A DNA stretch of 23,594 nucleotides from Brevundimonas sp. UBA2388 (GTDB taxonomy: Bacteria > Pseudomonadota > Alphaproteobacteria > Caulobacterales > Caulobacteraceae). Positions 22,281 through 23,594 of the stretch are shown one piece after another. A program made the translations under genes and the position numbers. The notes beneath the pieces were generated by a model, which had not been told where the DNA came from, searched no databases, and worked only from the letters and a program-made list of their open reading frames with translations. The first letter of the stretch is position 1; every line of letters begins with the position of its first letter. The stretch is taken from assembly GCA_002343425.1 (NCBI GenBank), contig DDSO01000002.1:1-23594 (forward strand), given 5' to 3'.

Positions 22281-22599
22281 CCTGCCCGTCGGAAGCGTCC
22301 GGCACACGGATGATGCGGGATGGCAACAGGCCGCCGGGGTAACGGGACTGCGGCCTCGGTCGGATTTCCGCAACATCCATGCGTCCGGACCGCCTGACCG
22401 CCCCGGATCATGCAGCCTTGCCGCCTGTGGACGGAAGGAGTCGTTCGGCGCCCGTCGCGCTTGAACCGCGGCGTTCGTAAACCACATACTCATCCGAAGG
22501 CCGCTGAATGGCGGGCCGAGTCGAAACGGCGGGGCAGAGGCGCACCGCACGCCGCCGCGGCGGGTCCGAGATCAACGAGGACCCCGTGAGAGTTGCATC
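22281..22599 (+). promoter_or_regulatory. lon upstream region with sigma-32-type heat-shock promoter
   Basis: No gene is supported in this 319-bp gap. It contains CTTGAA (22460-22465), a 16-nt spacer and CCACATAC (22482-22489), a good fit to CTTGAA-N13/17-CCCCATNT, giving a leader of about 100 nt. The leader holds a perfect 12-bp palindrome CCGCCGCGGCGG (22552-22563). GAGTC sites occur at 22438-22442 and 22518-22522. The part 22281-22435 shows no further signal that I can name. Confidence 0.6.
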
Positions 22600-23594
22600 A
22601 TGACTGACACCAAAACCCTGCCCGTGCTGCCGCTGAGAGACATCGTCGTCTTTCCGCACATGGTCGTCCCGCTGTTCGTGGGGCGTGAGAAGTCGGTCAA
22701 GGCGCTCGACGAGATCATGAAGGGCGAAAAGCAGATCCTGCTGGCCACCCAGAAGAACAGCGTCGATGACGACCCCTCCGCCGACGCCATCTATCCGATC
22801 GGCGTGTTGGCCACTGTGCTCCAGCTGCTCAAATTGCCTGATGGCACCGTCAAGGTGCTGGTCGAGGGCAAGAGCCGCGCGCGCCTGACCAAATTCACCG
22901 ACCGCACGGAGTATTTCGAGGCCGAGGCCGTCGAGATCGCCGACGACCCGGGCGAACCGGCCCAGTCGGAAGCCCTGCTGCGCGCCGTGATCGAGCAGTT
23001 CGAAAACTATGTGAAGCTGAACAAGAAGGTGCCGCCTGAGGCTCTCAGCTCCATCCCGCAGATCACTGACCCGTCCAAACTGGCCGATAGCGTTGCGGCG
23101 CATCTGTCGGTCAAGATCGGCGACAAGCAGGGCCTGCTGGAAACCATCGCCGTGCCGGAGCGGCTGGAGAAGGTCTATGGCCTTATGGAGGGGGAGATCT
23201 CCGTCCTCCAGGTCGAGAAGAAGATCCGCTCGCGCGTGAAGCGCCAGATGGAGAAGACCCAGCGCGAATATTATCTGAACGAGCAGATGAAGGCGATCCA
23301 GCGCGAGCTGGGCGAGACCGACGACAGCCGTGACGAGATCATGGAGCTGGAGAAGCGCATCCGTAAGACGCGCCTGTCCAAGGAAGCCCGCACCAAGGCC
23401 GAGGCCGAGGTCAAGAAGCTGCGCAACATGAGCCCGATGTCGGCGGAATCGACGGTGGTGCGGAACTACCTCGACTGGCTGCTGTCGATCCCGTGGGGCA
23501 AGGCCAAGTCCAAACCCATCGACCTCAACAAGGCCGAGGAGATCCTCGAGGAGGACCACTACGGCCTCGAGAAGGTCAAGGAACGGATCATCGA
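22600..23594 (+). CDS. lon: ATP-dependent protease Lon (5' part, truncated by window end)
   Basis: First 331 codons. Begins [20 protein letters not shown], the typical LonN start, and continues through the substrate-binding N-domain (residues about 8-200: [39 protein letters not shown]) into the long coiled-coil linker ([35 protein letters not shown]) and the start of the AAA+ module ([28 protein letters not shown]). The Walker A and the Ser-Lys protease domain lie beyond the window. Lon degrades misfolded proteins and, in Caulobacter, regulators such as CcrM and DnaA. The ribosome site is weak (GAGAG, 8 nt upstream). A heat-shock-type promoter lies about 110 nt upstream. Confidence 0.97.
   Translation, partial: MTDTKTLPVLPLRDIVVFPHMVVPLFVGREKSVKALDEIMKGEKQILLATQKNSVDDDPSADAIYPIGVLATVLQLLKLPDGTVKVLVEGKSRARLTKFTDRTEYFEAEAVEIADDPGEPAQSEALLRAVIEQFENYVKLNKKVPPEALSSIPQITDPSKLADSVAAHLSVKIGDKQGLLETIAVPERLEKVYGLMEGEISVLQVEKKIRSRVKRQMEKTQREYYLNEQMKAIQRELGETDDSRDEIMELEKRIRKTRLSKEARTKAEAEVKKLRNMSPMSAESTVVRNYLDWLLSIPWGKAKSKPIDLNKAEEILEEDHYGLEKVKERII

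Overview
This is a high-G+C window (strong G/C bias at third codon positions) whose gene set and order point to an alphaproteobacterium of the Caulobacterales. Brevundimonas or a close relative is my best guess, from recognition rather than a database search. The grounds are: the order tig ... clpP - HAD phosphatase (cicA-like) - clpX - lon, in which a cicA-type gene separates clpP from clpX; the bolA / J-domain protein / cobS neighbourhood; and promoter elements resembling Caulobacter sigma-73, sigma-32 and EcfG/sigma-T sites.

Layout. 1-1330: 3' part of clpA. 1400-4900: a CsbD-like stress protein (-), a DUF2239 protein (+), cobS (-), a small 62-codon gene (-), a C-terminal J-domain protein (-) and divergent bolA (+). 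4999-7478: a hybrid histidine kinase and an RcnB-like envelope protein. 7535-10233: an uncharacterised Cys-motif protein (-), then an MscS channel and threonine aldolase as a two-gene operon. 10332-12491: one 719-codon gene joining EgtB and EgtD, the two core enzymes of ergothioneine synthesis. 12550-14189: small stress genes (KGG-repeat protein, Pro/Asp-rich 53-mer, DUF883-like membrane-anchored protein) and a metallo-beta-lactamase-fold hydrolase. 14384-23594: tig, three tandem paralogues of an uncharacterised secreted protein, clpP, a 105-aa unknown, the cicA-like phosphatase, clpX and the 5' third or so of lon.

How it fits together. Two themes recur. The first is protein quality control: ClpA, ClpP, ClpX, Lon, trigger factor and a J-domain protein, with sigma-32-like sites before lon and more weakly before clpP and clpX. 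The second is general and oxidative stress: CsbD, KGG and DUF883 proteins, ergothioneine, BolA and MscS. Several of the small stress genes share a GGAAC-N16/17-xxxT element about 25-45 nt before the start codon, suggesting a local EcfG-type regulon.

The most unusual items are the EgtB-EgtD fusion, whose domain order is opposite to that of fungal Egt1, and the tandem triplet of secreted proteins. Each triplet member has a TonB-box-like motif after its signal sequence and exactly two cysteines at conserved spacing. No tRNA, rRNA, insertion sequence or CRISPR array is visible.
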